A DNA stretch of 5,333 nt from contig WAJW01000117.1 in assembly GCA_015523685.1 (NCBI GenBank), positions 1-5,333 on the forward strand. The letters run 5' to 3'. The stretch comes from Archaeoglobaceae archaeon. GTDB lineage: Archaea; Halobacteriota; Archaeoglobi; Archaeoglobales; JdFR-42. The position numbers and the translations under genes are program-made. Below, in pieces: positions 1-5,333 of the stretch (position 1 is its first letter; every line of letters begins with the position of its first letter). Below the pieces are notes generated by a model, which did not search any database, was not told the origin of the DNA, and saw nothing but the letters and a program-made list of their open reading frames with translations.

Positions 1-995
1 CCCAAGAATTTGGCGAGGAGTCCTGTGTTTAGTTTAATAGTATGGTCATCTATAATGTCAACAACTTTATAGAGCCGATCATTCTTAAAATTAAATTTTT
101 TTGGATCAATTCTGGGTTTAGCATTTTTAATCCGTGGCACATAATCCACCTCTTCTATCTTTACCGTACCCTTACGATTAATTATCTGGATATTTTCGCT
201 AAATTGCAATAAGCTCTGGGATAACCCTAACTTATCCTTTATTATCTTCAAGAACTTCTCGTTTATCTCATATCCGATCGCATTTCTATTAAGATCTAAA
301 GCAACTTTTACTGTAGTCCCGCTACCGAGAAATGGATCCAAAATCGTTTCGCCAACAAACGAGTACATTTTAATAAGCCTTCTGGGCAATTCTTCAGGAA
401 ACATCGCTTCATGTTCTATTTGCCTTGCACCTCCAAAATACCAGTGCCCATTGAAATATTCTTTCCATTCCTCCTTTGTTAATCTGGATTTCTCTTTTAA
501 ATCTTCTGGCACTCTTGGGCTCTTTCCAGGTTTTTTGAAAATAAGAATAAATTCATAATCGATCTCGACCATTCCATTTGGAGGGTAGGGATAAGATCCC
601 ATCACATTTGCTCCGCCTGTAGTGTTCATCCTTGTCTTTTTTTGCCAAATTATAGAACCCATATAATCAAATCCTATGTTCTCGCACTGAGCTATAAATT
701 CTGCATGCAATGGTATTATTTTATATCTACCATAAATAAGAGAACGTGCGAATTGATCTCCTATGTTAATACATAATCTTCTACCTGGTTTTAAAACTCT
801 ATAACATTCCCTCCAAACCCTATAAAGATCCTTCAGGTAATCATGCAATTGCTGTCCATATCCTATCTGACCTTGAACTCCATAATCTTTTATATGCCAG
901 TAAGGAGGAGATGTGACGACTAAAGAAACACTTTCATCTTTAATTTCAACCATTTTTCGGCTATCACCTATGATTATTTTTGCCCAATTGTTCAT
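1..995 (-). CDS. Site-specific DNA methyltransferase (N4-cytosine/N6-adenine type), 3' end cut by window edge
   Basis: This gene encodes a SAM-dependent DNA methyltransferase of the PF01555 (N6_N4_Mtase) superfamily, which methylates an exocyclic amino group in a specific DNA site. Reading from the ATG at 995, 331 codons stay open to the window edge, so the C-terminus is missing. The catalytic motif TSPPYW is at residues 28-33 and the SAM-binding motif DPFLGSGTT at 220-228; this order (IV before I) is the beta-class layout. SPPY rather than DPPY favours N4-cytosine, but this is not decisive. The stretch MFPEELPRRLIKMYS (about 198-212) is typical of the family. Residues from about 270 form an extension; 309-331 resemble the first strands of a staphylococcal-nuclease-type barrel. 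An in-frame TAG lies six codons upstream and no other usual start intervenes, so ATG 995 is well supported. There is no Shine-Dalgarno. The gene is visibly more AT-rich than the operon beside it. A partner endonuclease could lie beyond the left edge; none is visible. The function is confident; the base modified and the target site are unknown. Confidence 0.93.
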   Translation of the reverse strand, partial: MNNWAKIIIGDSRKMVEIKDESVSLVVTSPPYWHIKDYGVQGQIGYGQQLHDYLKDLYRVWRECYRVLKPGRRLCINIGDQFARSLIYGRYKIIPLHAEFIAQCENIGFDYMGSIIWQKKTRMNTTGGANVMGSYPYPPNGMVEIDYEFILIFKKPGKSPRVPEDLKEKSRLTKEEWKEYFNGHWYFGGARQIEHEAMFPEELPRRLIKMYSFVGETILDPFLGSGTTVKVALDLNRNAIGYEINEKFLKIIKDKLGLSQSLLQFSENIQIINRKGTVKIEEVDYVPRIKNAKPRIDPKKFNFKNDRLYKVVDIIDDHTIKLNTGLLAKFL

Positions 996-1018
996 TATTT
1001 CATCTACTGTAGGCTAAC

Positions 1019-1031
1019 ATAATAATATTTT
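1019..1031 (-). promoter_or_regulatory. Putative TATA box for the DNA methyltransferase gene
   Basis: In the 79-bp gap between dph6 and the methyltransferase, the minus strand reads AAAATATTATTAT, centred about 30 bases upstream of the ATG at 995. An archaeal start site about 26 bases downstream of the box would fall near 999-1000, leaving a leader of about 4 bases. No Shine-Dalgarno precedes the ATG, which fits a leaderless transcript independent of the upstream operon. This is inferred from sequence only, and AT-rich DNA gives such boxes easily. Confidence 0.45.
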
Positions 1032-1074
1032 CCTACACGAACTCCATATATGTAGTGGCATCTAATGAGACATT

Positions 1075-1740
1075 TCATTTATCCACAAGTACAACTTTCT
1101 TTACCTCAAAAAACCCGGACATTCCATCGAATTTTTTCTCACCATCCACAATTTCAAGCCTTTTCCTGTAGAGAGGGGCATCAAGCACAAGTGTCTCATA
1201 TTCCCCTCCCTCTCCTGTTATGTTCACCCCGTACTTTTCCTTGAGAATTTTCAGCTCTTCAAGAGCCTCAGAATCGAGGGATCTGCCCAGCCATTTCCCA
1301 TCAAGTCCCATTGCCGAGACCCTCACAATTATGGAATGAAATTTCCTGACCACCTCGTTCATTATCTCCTCCTCATCCATTCCCCACAGGGGAGCGATAA
1401 GCTCAAAACCCAGATTTTTGCAGAGTGATTCAAATCTCCTTTTCTGATAGTTTGATGCGACACCCCCCACAACCACTCCATCCACATCAAGGATCTCCAG
1501 GGTTTTTTGAAGATCTTCAATCTCCTTCTCTTTCTCCCCTCTGGTATAACCCCTGACCAGAGGTAGATCCAAAGCGACTGATATGTAGTCGAGAATGTGG
1601 GAATTGATCGTATGGAACATGTATGAGTCCGGATTGGAGGATAGCATGTTCACAAGGCATGCAATATCGTGCCTTTCAGATGCTTTATGGAGAGCGAGCA
1701 TGGAATCCTTTCCACCCGATGCCAGCACTGCAACTTTCAG
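1075..1740 (-). CDS. dph6: Diphthine--ammonia ligase-type ATP-binding protein (Dph6 family)
   Basis: This is a member of the Dph6 family (MJ0570-related, Diphthami_syn_2), which carries out the last step of diphthamide synthesis: ATP-dependent amidation of diphthine on the modified histidine of elongation factor 2, using ammonium. The PP-loop motif SGGKDS is at residues 8-13 and the family signature GEGGEYET at 176-183; VNMLSSNPDSYMFH (30-43) and GVASNYQKRRFE (93-104) also fit. The length of 221 residues is normal for a single-domain archaeal member. The start is unusual. The first canonical codon is GTG at 1728, but it would remove most of the first beta strand and lies 20 bases from the Shine-Dalgarno. 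CTG at 1740 gives MKVAVLASGGKDS, sits 8 bases after a perfect GGAGGTG (1749-1755), and overlaps the previous gene's stop as CTGA. I therefore place the start at 1740; a cautious annotation would use 1728. It is the last gene of the dphB operon, and DphB in the same transcript supports the assignment. The function is known for the family, not shown here. Confidence 0.9.
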   Translation of the reverse strand: MKVAVLASGGKDSMLALHKASERHDIACLVNMLSSNPDSYMFHTINSHILDYISVALDLPLVRGYTRGEKEKEIEDLQKTLEILDVDGVVVGGVASNYQKRRFESLCKNLGFELIAPLWGMDEEEIMNEVVRKFHSIIVRVSAMGLDGKWLGRSLDSEALEELKILKEKYGVNITGEGGEYETLVLDAPLYRKRLEIVDGEKKFDGMSGFFEVKKVVLVDK

Positions 1741-2075
1741 AGCTTTTCCACCTCCACGACACGCAATGGAACATCCTTCAACTTTTTTCCAATACTGGAT
1801 TTGGCAATTCTGATTGCATGTGTGCTGTTCTGGGCGTTAAAAACCTTCATCCTGAGCTCAATACCTACCAGTGCGAGTCCTGCAACATAAAACACGCTAT
1901 CAATCTCCTCTCCGCACATGGGACATACGGTCTTTCCGACAGATATATCAACGTAATCGAGTTCGGGATTCAGTCTTTTCCCCGCCTCTGCAACCGCTAT
2001 GTTCATGGCATCGTCCGGCGATCTGGCTTTCCTGACAATCCATCCGGCTTCAAGAAACACCATAAAATCGGGCAT
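1737..2075 (-). CDS. DUF555 / UPF0212 family protein
   Basis: This 112-residue protein matches the archaeal UPF0212 (DUF555) family along its whole length, as recalled from family members. Recognisable blocks are the N-terminal MPDFMVFLEAGW, AEAGKRLNPELDYVDI (29-44), CPMCG (51-55) and the C-terminal DVPLRVVEVEKL. The function of the family is unknown. The single CxxC pair (C51, C54) could be half of a zinc site completed by dimerisation, which is an inference. There is no signal peptide or membrane segment, so it should be cytoplasmic. The ATG at 2075 shares its A with the TGA stop of the HerA-like gene (TGATG), and a GGAGGG Shine-Dalgarno (2081-2086) ends 5 bases before it, so translation is probably coupled. 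The gene ends four bases into dph6. Its place between a DNA translocase and a diphthamide enzyme does not by itself show which process it serves. Confidence 0.9.
   Translation of the reverse strand: MPDFMVFLEAGWIVRKARSPDDAMNIAVAEAGKRLNPELDYVDISVGKTVCPMCGEEIDSVFYVAGLALVGIELRMKVFNAQNSTHAIRIAKSSIGKKLKDVPLRVVEVEKL
1749..1755 (-). promoter_or_regulatory. Shine-Dalgarno that decides the dph6 start
   Basis: The minus strand reads GGAGGTG inside the last codons of the DUF555 gene. It is 8 bases from the CTG at 1740 but 20 bases from the GTG at 1728. The ideal spacing to CTG is the main argument for a non-canonical start. Confidence 0.75.
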
Positions 2076-3685
2076 CAGTTCCCTCCGAATATCTTCCTGA
2101 AAAGTGATTCACCCTTTTCTTTTCCGACCAGTTTTTCCTTTCTATCAACACCTGATTTCCTCTTCAATATTTTTTCAGATGTCTTTCTTTCTAAAATCCT
2201 TCCGGACATTTTTTTCCTTGCAATTGCCTTATCTTCCTCTCTTTCCACCACGTCCACAGATGAGCCCCCGTGCTTGCTCTTCCTTATTCTCACATCCACA
2301 ATTATAGGTCGTTCAATATCGGTGCTCACTATCAGAGCGGTTCCGGGAGGCAATCTTCTTATTTCCTCCACCATCTCTCCTGTTAAGCCCTCAACACCTT
2401 TCTTGATGGCCTGCAGATCATTGGGATTCGTCACCCTCAGAATAACCTGAGTATTGCACTGAGATATAACGTTTTTATCCACCCTCGCCGGTCTCTGAGA
2501 TATTATCATCAATCCAAGGCCGAATTTCCTCCCCTCGCTTGCTATTGTCCTCAGAACGGCGGTACTCGATGCCTTTCCATATCCCCTTTCGGGGCAAAAG
2601 TTATGAGCCTCCTCAACCACGATCATTCCTGGAGGTACCTGATTGATCTTTCTCAATTCAAAAATCTCCCTGCATATCCTTGAAACGATCAAATCCTGTA
2701 TCTCAGGATTAACACCTCTCATATCTATCACGGATGCCCTGCCCTCCTGAAGAAGATCTTCCACAGGTGTAGGGCTGGAAGAGAAAAGCCCGGATTCCTC
2801 AAGCTGTTCGAGAGAGCCAATAACACTCCATTTTGTATTGCTCTTTATATACTCAACCTCTTCTATTATGTCCGAGATGGTGTAATCACCTCTTTTCTTC
2901 GCAGACTTCACACCCTGATAGAGTATGGATGACTGGGCAGGAGAGTTTTCCATTCCCAGCAATTTGATCAATTCTCCCGCAGAAAGGTTCCTTCCATCAA
3001 GAGTGAGAATGCCGTCAGCAGAATCCACAAAAGGTGAGCCCGGAGGGACGTATATCTTTATCTTATCTTCATAACCATGGGGCTCAACGCCATACCTTTT
3101 CATCGCCTCAAGCTCTTCAGGGCTGTCGTTCGGGTATTTCAATGCCCCGTATTCTCCATGTGGGTCTATTATTATGAGGGGGACATTTTTCTCGAGCAAT
3201 TCTTCTATGATAACCCCTGCTGAGTAACTCTTACCGCTACCGGTTTTTGCAAGAATACAGCAATGCTTCTGAACAAGTGAATTCACATCCAGCTTGACCT
3301 CGACATCATGATCTTCAAGCAGTCCAACATATGCATCTCCCTTTTCAAGACCAAGAGTGGATGATATGAGCTTTTTATCCGCTATGAAGACCTTCTCACC
3401 CGGACTGAACGGAGTCTTTGGAGTTTTCAGAAGGCCAGAATCGTCTTTTATGCCGATAACCATTGCCTTGGCAAGATACCTTTCCTCCTGCTTTTCCTCT
3501 CTATCAAGCTTCGATAGAGAATTACCCACTGCTTCAATATCAACCACCTGAGCGAGAACCCAGCCCTCAACATCGTGCCACACTTTCACGTAATCAGTTC
3601 GCCTTACAGAGTTGGGCATGTAGAGAGCGAAATTGAATTCAGTTGAACCTGTTCTTCCATAGATCACACCAACCGCACCCTTCAT
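2075..3685 (-). CDS. HerA-like DNA translocase / DUF87 ATP-binding protein
   Basis: This is a 536-residue ATPase of the HerA/FtsK superfamily, whose members form hexameric rings that move along double-stranded DNA. HerA itself works with the nuclease NurA and Mre11-Rad50 in resecting DNA ends. An N-terminal HAS-barrel-like domain covers about residues 1-130. The Walker A AKTGSGKS is at 146-153 (K152), the HerA-typical IIIDPHGEYG at 171-180, the Walker B region MIVVEEAHNFCP at 354-365 (E358, E359), and SEGRKFGLGLMIISQRP, a family block containing conserved arginines, at 383-399. Residues from about 470 form a highly charged, Lys/Arg-rich tail ending in LFRKIFGGN; it looks partly disordered or helical. 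All ATPase motifs are intact. The ATG at 3685 is supported by a GGAGTGAT Shine-Dalgarno (3689-3696) that overlaps the dphB stop. The gene starts 4 bases after dphB and its stop overlaps the next start. No nurA, mre11 or rad50 is in view, so it may be a HerA paralog rather than the end-resection HerA. Confidence 0.88.
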   Translation of the reverse strand: MKGAVGVIYGRTGSTEFNFALYMPNSVRRTDYVKVWHDVEGWVLAQVVDIEAVGNSLSKLDREEKQEERYLAKAMVIGIKDDSGLLKTPKTPFSPGEKVFIADKKLISSTLGLEKGDAYVGLLEDHDVEVKLDVNSLVQKHCCILAKTGSGKSYSAGVIIEELLEKNVPLIIIDPHGEYGALKYPNDSPEELEAMKRYGVEPHGYEDKIKIYVPPGSPFVDSADGILTLDGRNLSAGELIKLLGMENSPAQSSILYQGVKSAKKRGDYTISDIIEEVEYIKSNTKWSVIGSLEQLEESGLFSSSPTPVEDLLQEGRASVIDMRGVNPEIQDLIVSRICREIFELRKINQVPPGMIVVEEAHNFCPERGYGKASSTAVLRTIASEGRKFGLGLMIISQRPARVDKNVISQCNTQVILRVTNPNDLQAIKKGVEGLTGEMVEEIRRLPPGTALIVSTDIERPIIVDVRIRKSKHGGSSVDVVEREEDKAIARKKMSGRILERKTSEKILKRKSGVDRKEKLVGKEKGESLFRKIFGGN

Positions 3686-3688
3686 CCT

Positions 3689-3696
3689 ATCACTCC
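3689..3696 (-). promoter_or_regulatory. Shine-Dalgarno of the HerA-like gene, overlapping the dphB stop
   Basis: The minus strand reads GGAGTGAT, close to the full anti-Shine-Dalgarno complement, 3 bases before the ATG at 3685. The dphB stop TGA lies inside it, which suggests translational coupling of the two genes. Confidence 0.75.
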
Positions 3697-4472
3697 AGAC
3701 ATCCCTCTATTTCCGGTGGAGCTCCCGCCAGTATTCTCAGTGCTTCCACCTCTGAGAAATGGAGTTTTTCTGAAGGGATGACCATCACATGCATGGGATC
3801 ACCAAAATCATGGTCCTGCAACCTTTCCAGATAATCACATCTGACCAGTGGTTTTTCACTCCCCGCTCTGGCTATCCCGACGGCAAACACTCCCTCCAGA
3901 ACACCACCACCCTCAATTTTTTCCATTTCTAGAAGTATTTCAACAGCTTTATTTATACTCATCGGGCCTTCAGCTGTATCGAGATATAAAAGGGTGTGGG
4001 AATTGGATTTTCTGTTTTCATCAATAATCCTGTAAGGGGAGGTTGGAATTCTTCCAAGCTGGGGGTAAGGCACAGTTGCAGATTTTCCGAATTTGTAACT
4101 GTGTAGCCCTGTCAGTCCGCATACCGCAGACATTATGCTTGCCCCATGAATCAGCTTTATTTCAACACCTCTCCTTACTGCCTCAAGAGCGAGAGAGACG
4201 TGAGTTGTCGCGACCATCGGATCCCCGGGCACGAGAAATACCACCCTGTGGTTTCCTGCCAGATCAATTATTCTGGTATCACTCTCTATTTTATCTCTTG
4301 AGAGAAATTCCACATCCTTGCCATAAAATTTCTGTATTCTTTCAGGCGAGGTGCCGGTGAGAACGCTTGTGTAAAATTCGGCAAAAATGTAATCCGCCCT
4401 CCTGATCTCTTCAAGACCCTTCACGGATACGTCCCTTTCATCATACAGTCCAAGCCCGACAAATACCAGCAT
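3690..4472 (-). CDS. dphB: Diphthine synthase (SAM-dependent methyltransferase)
   Basis: DphB (Dph5) transfers methyl groups from S-adenosylmethionine to the 3-amino-3-carboxypropyl histidine of elongation factor 2, making diphthine, the second step of diphthamide synthesis. The 260-residue length is typical of the archaeal enzyme, and the fold is the tetrapyrrole-methylase (class III) type. Diagnostic blocks are MLVFVGLGLYDERDVS at the N-terminus, VPGDPMVATTH (81-91), GASIMSAVCGLTGLHSYKFG (110-129), LLYLDTAEGPMSINKA (161-176) and a C-terminal HVMVIPSEKLHFSEVEAL (228-245). The ATG at 4472 has a GGGAG Shine-Dalgarno (4480-4484) 7 bases upstream, and the protein starts exactly where the family does. 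The stop is a tandem TGA-TAG. It is the first gene of a four-gene operon that ends with dph6, so two steps of the same modification are co-transcribed. The Dph2 radical enzyme for step one is not in this window. A TATA-like box at 4506-4513 lies between two TGTAACC repeats. Confidence 0.97.
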   Translation of the reverse strand: MLVFVGLGLYDERDVSVKGLEEIRRADYIFAEFYTSVLTGTSPERIQKFYGKDVEFLSRDKIESDTRIIDLAGNHRVVFLVPGDPMVATTHVSLALEAVRRGVEIKLIHGASIMSAVCGLTGLHSYKFGKSATVPYPQLGRIPTSPYRIIDENRKSNSHTLLYLDTAEGPMSINKAVEILLEMEKIEGGGVLEGVFAVGIARAGSEKPLVRCDYLERLQDHDFGDPMHVMVIPSEKLHFSEVEALRILAGAPPEIEGCLE

Positions 4473-4491
4473 GGTAAATCTCCCTTTCCAG

Positions 4492-4534
4492 AATGTAACC
4501 GGTCAGATAAAAATGTAACCTCCCGGAAGTTACA
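4492..4534. promoter_or_regulatory. Operator-like cluster of TGTAAC repeats
   Basis: AATGTAACC occurs at 4492-4500 and again at 4512-4520, exactly 20 bp (about two helical turns) apart. The second copy is also the left arm of an inverted repeat, TGTAAC-N9-GTTACA, at 4514-4534; within the spacer, three more base pairs match, so 9 of 10 positions are symmetric. Such symmetry is typical of sites for dimeric helix-turn-helix regulators. The cluster overlaps the predicted dphB promoter and lies about 35 bp upstream of the permease TATA box, so it could act on either gene or both. The regulator is unknown. Confidence 0.5.
4506..4513 (-). promoter_or_regulatory. Putative TATA box for the dphB operon
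   Basis: The minus strand reads TTTTTATC. A start site about 26 bases downstream would fall near 4484, giving a leader of about 12 bases that just contains the GGGAG Shine-Dalgarno. The box is flanked by direct repeats of AATGTAACC at 4492-4500 and 4512-4520, so a protein bound there would compete with TATA-binding protein. Inferred from sequence only. Confidence 0.5.
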
Positions 4535-4569
4535 CAGGATACCCGGGCTTTTGAATAGAAAATAAAAGA

Positions 4570-4578
4570 TTTTTATAG
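4570..4578 (+). promoter_or_regulatory. Putative TATA box for the purine permease gene
   Basis: The plus strand reads TTTTTATAG, preceded by a purine-rich AAAATAAAAGA that could serve as a BRE. The expected start site is near 4600, giving a leader of about 10 bases before the ATG at 4610. A start at 4600-4601 would also allow leaderless translation from the GTG at 4601, so the box does not settle the start codon alone. Confidence 0.5.
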
Positions 4579-4599
4579 AAAGATTGATGAATTCCTGCG

Positions 4600-4604
4600 G
4601 GTGA
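4600..4604 (+). promoter_or_regulatory. Shine-Dalgarno supporting the ATG start of the permease
   Basis: GGTGA at 4600-4604 is complementary to the archaeal 16S tail and leaves 5 bases before the ATG at 4610. It overlaps the alternative GTG start at 4601, so the two starts are mutually exclusive readings of the same site. Confidence 0.5.
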
Positions 4605-4609
4605 AAGCC

Positions 4610-5310
4610 ATGGGCATCGCTGAGTATTTTGAGTTTGATAAATACGGGACAAGTTTGAAAATTGAGGTTCTGGCGGGTCTCACGACCTTTATGACAATGG
4701 CCTACATAATCTTCGTCAATCCGGCGATTCTCAAAGTTGCCATTGGAAATGGAGATCCACAGGCGGTTTCATCTCTTGTCACTGCCACAGCTCTTGCAGC
4801 AGGAATCTCATCGATAATCATGGGTCTGTGGGCAAAAAAACCCTTTGCCCTTGCTCCGGGAATGGGATTGAATGCGTATTTTGCATATTCAGTTGTGAAA
4901 GGAATGGGAATTCCCTGGGAGGTTGCTCTTGCTGCGGTGTTTGTTGAAGGAATAATTTTCCTGATACTGAGCTTCACGAAGATTAGAACAATGGTCATCA
5001 ATGCCATACCCCTCTCCCAGAAATATGCGGTGGGAGCTGGAATAGGTCTGTTTTTGACACTGATAGGTCTTCAGAATGCAGGAATTGTTGTGGGTAATCC
5101 GGTAACTCTTGTGACACTGGGAACACAGAATTTCACAAGCCCGGCGATGTGGGTTGCCATAATAGCCTTATTTGTTGCCGCAGTACTCCTCACTCTGAGG
5201 GTAAAGGGTGCATTGCTGATCTCAATTATCGTTGCCACCGTCATAGCTATCCCCCTTGGAGTGACCTCCCCGCCCCAGCAGTATCTGTCCCTCCCGACAT
5301 TATCCTACAC
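4610..5310 (+). CDS. NCS2/AzgA-family purine permease, 3' half missing
   Basis: This is the N-terminal half of a nucleobase:cation symporter-2 type permease of the AzgA/PbuG group, membrane proteins that import purines such as adenine, guanine or hypoxanthine. From the ATG at 4610 the protein starts MGIAEYFEFDKYGTSLKIE, as family members do. It continues with GLTTFMTMAYIIFVNPAIL (23-41), the conserved PFALAPGMGLNAYFAY (78-93), the VFVEGIIFLILSFTKIR region (110-126) and NAIPLSQKYAVGAGIGLFL (131-149), then QNAGIVVGNPVTLVTLG. About seven hydrophobic segments are visible in 233 codons; the full family length is roughly 430-450 residues. GTG at 4601 is an alternative start. The frame stays open to the window edge, but bases from 5311 are sequencing adapter, so the real gene sequence stops at 5310 and the last residues of any conceptual translation to 5333 are false. 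It is divergent from dphB. The exact purine transported cannot be told from this half. Confidence 0.93.
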
Positions 5311-5333
5311 CTGTCTCTTATACACATCTCCGA
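5311..5333. other. Illumina Nextera transposase adapter (contig-end contamination)
   Basis: The last 23 bases read CTGTCTCTTATACACATCT followed by CCGA. This is the 19-bp Tn5 mosaic end plus the first bases of the Nextera read-1 read-through adapter, matched without a mismatch. It is not genomic, it marks an untrimmed contig end, and it should be removed before annotation. Confidence 0.97.

Noticed and set aside
1005..1013. CTACTGTAG palindrome upstream of the methyltransferase, as a possible controller-protein site
   Set aside because: Arms of only four bases, a single copy and no visible controller gene; not enough to call an operator.
1030..1074. Transcription terminator after dph6
   Set aside because: No poly-T run on the minus strand and no stable hairpin were seen downstream of the stop, so read-through into the methyltransferase cannot be excluded.
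1623..2450. A 275-codon open frame on the plus strand, antisense to dph6, DUF555 and the HerA-like gene
   Set aside because: Its translation has no recognisable domain, is rich in Ser/Phe/Pro/Leu as reverse-strand shadows are, and crosses three well-supported genes with tight operon spacing on the other strand.
4043..4360. A 105-codon plus-strand frame antisense to dphB
   Set aside because: It lies wholly within dphB, which is conserved end to end, and its predicted protein is low-complexity and unrecognised.
4542..4547. CCCGGG palindrome near the permease promoter
   Set aside because: Six symmetric bases are too few and are not repeated elsewhere in the region; likely chance.
4601..4609. 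GTG at 4601 as the permease start, adding MKA to the N-terminus
   Set aside because: It would use up the GGTGA that is well placed as a Shine-Dalgarno for ATG 4610. It remains possible if the transcript is leaderless, so it is not fully excluded.
4702..5007. A 101-codon open frame on the minus strand inside the permease
   Set aside because: The plus-strand frame is a clear NCS2 permease with conserved motifs over this stretch; the minus frame has no family resemblance and is a shadow.

Overview
This window looks like a fragment of a euryarchaeal chromosome, possibly from the Archaeoglobales or a relative; the rank is an inference from gene content only. The evidence is a diphthine synthase (DphB), a Dph6-type ATP-binding amidase, a DUF555/UPF0212 protein and a HerA-type ATPase, together with strong archaeal Shine-Dalgarno sites and TATA-like boxes with no bacterial -35/-10 pairs. 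The far right end (5311-5333) is not biological. It matches the Illumina Nextera transposase adapter exactly, so this is the end of a shotgun contig with untrimmed adapter.

Layout, left to right. (1) 1-995, minus strand: an AT-rich site-specific DNA methyltransferase whose 3' end is cut by the window edge. It has an SPPY motif and an FxGxG SAM-binding motif, plus a C-terminal extension that begins like a staphylococcal-nuclease-type beta-barrel. (2) 996-1074: a short gap holding a probable TATA box for the methyltransferase, which seems to be leaderless. (3) 1075-4472, minus strand: a tightly packed four-gene operon transcribed in the order dphB, herA-like ATPase, DUF555 gene, dph6. The genes are separated by 4 bp or overlap by 1 to 4 bp, and each internal gene has a clear Shine-Dalgarno. 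(4) 4473-4609: a divergent intergenic region with TATA-like boxes for both flanking genes, a TGTAAC-N9-GTTACA inverted repeat and an extra half-site 20 bp away. (5) 4610-5310, plus strand: the first half of an NCS2/AzgA-family purine permease, cut by the adapter.

The two outer genes of the operon act on the same pathway. DphB methylates the diphthamide precursor on translation elongation factor 2, and Dph6 carries out the final ATP-dependent amidation. Between them sit a DNA-translocase-like ATPase without its usual NurA/Mre11/Rad50 neighbours and the uncharacterised DUF555 protein.

The points most worth a second look are the apparent CTG start of dph6, the nuclease-like barrel on the methyltransferase, the operator-like repeats between dphB and the permease, the HerA-like gene inside a diphthamide operon, and the adapter contamination. 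I see no RNA gene, CRISPR array, insertion sequence or clearly new system. No stretch longer than 300 bases lacks a gene.
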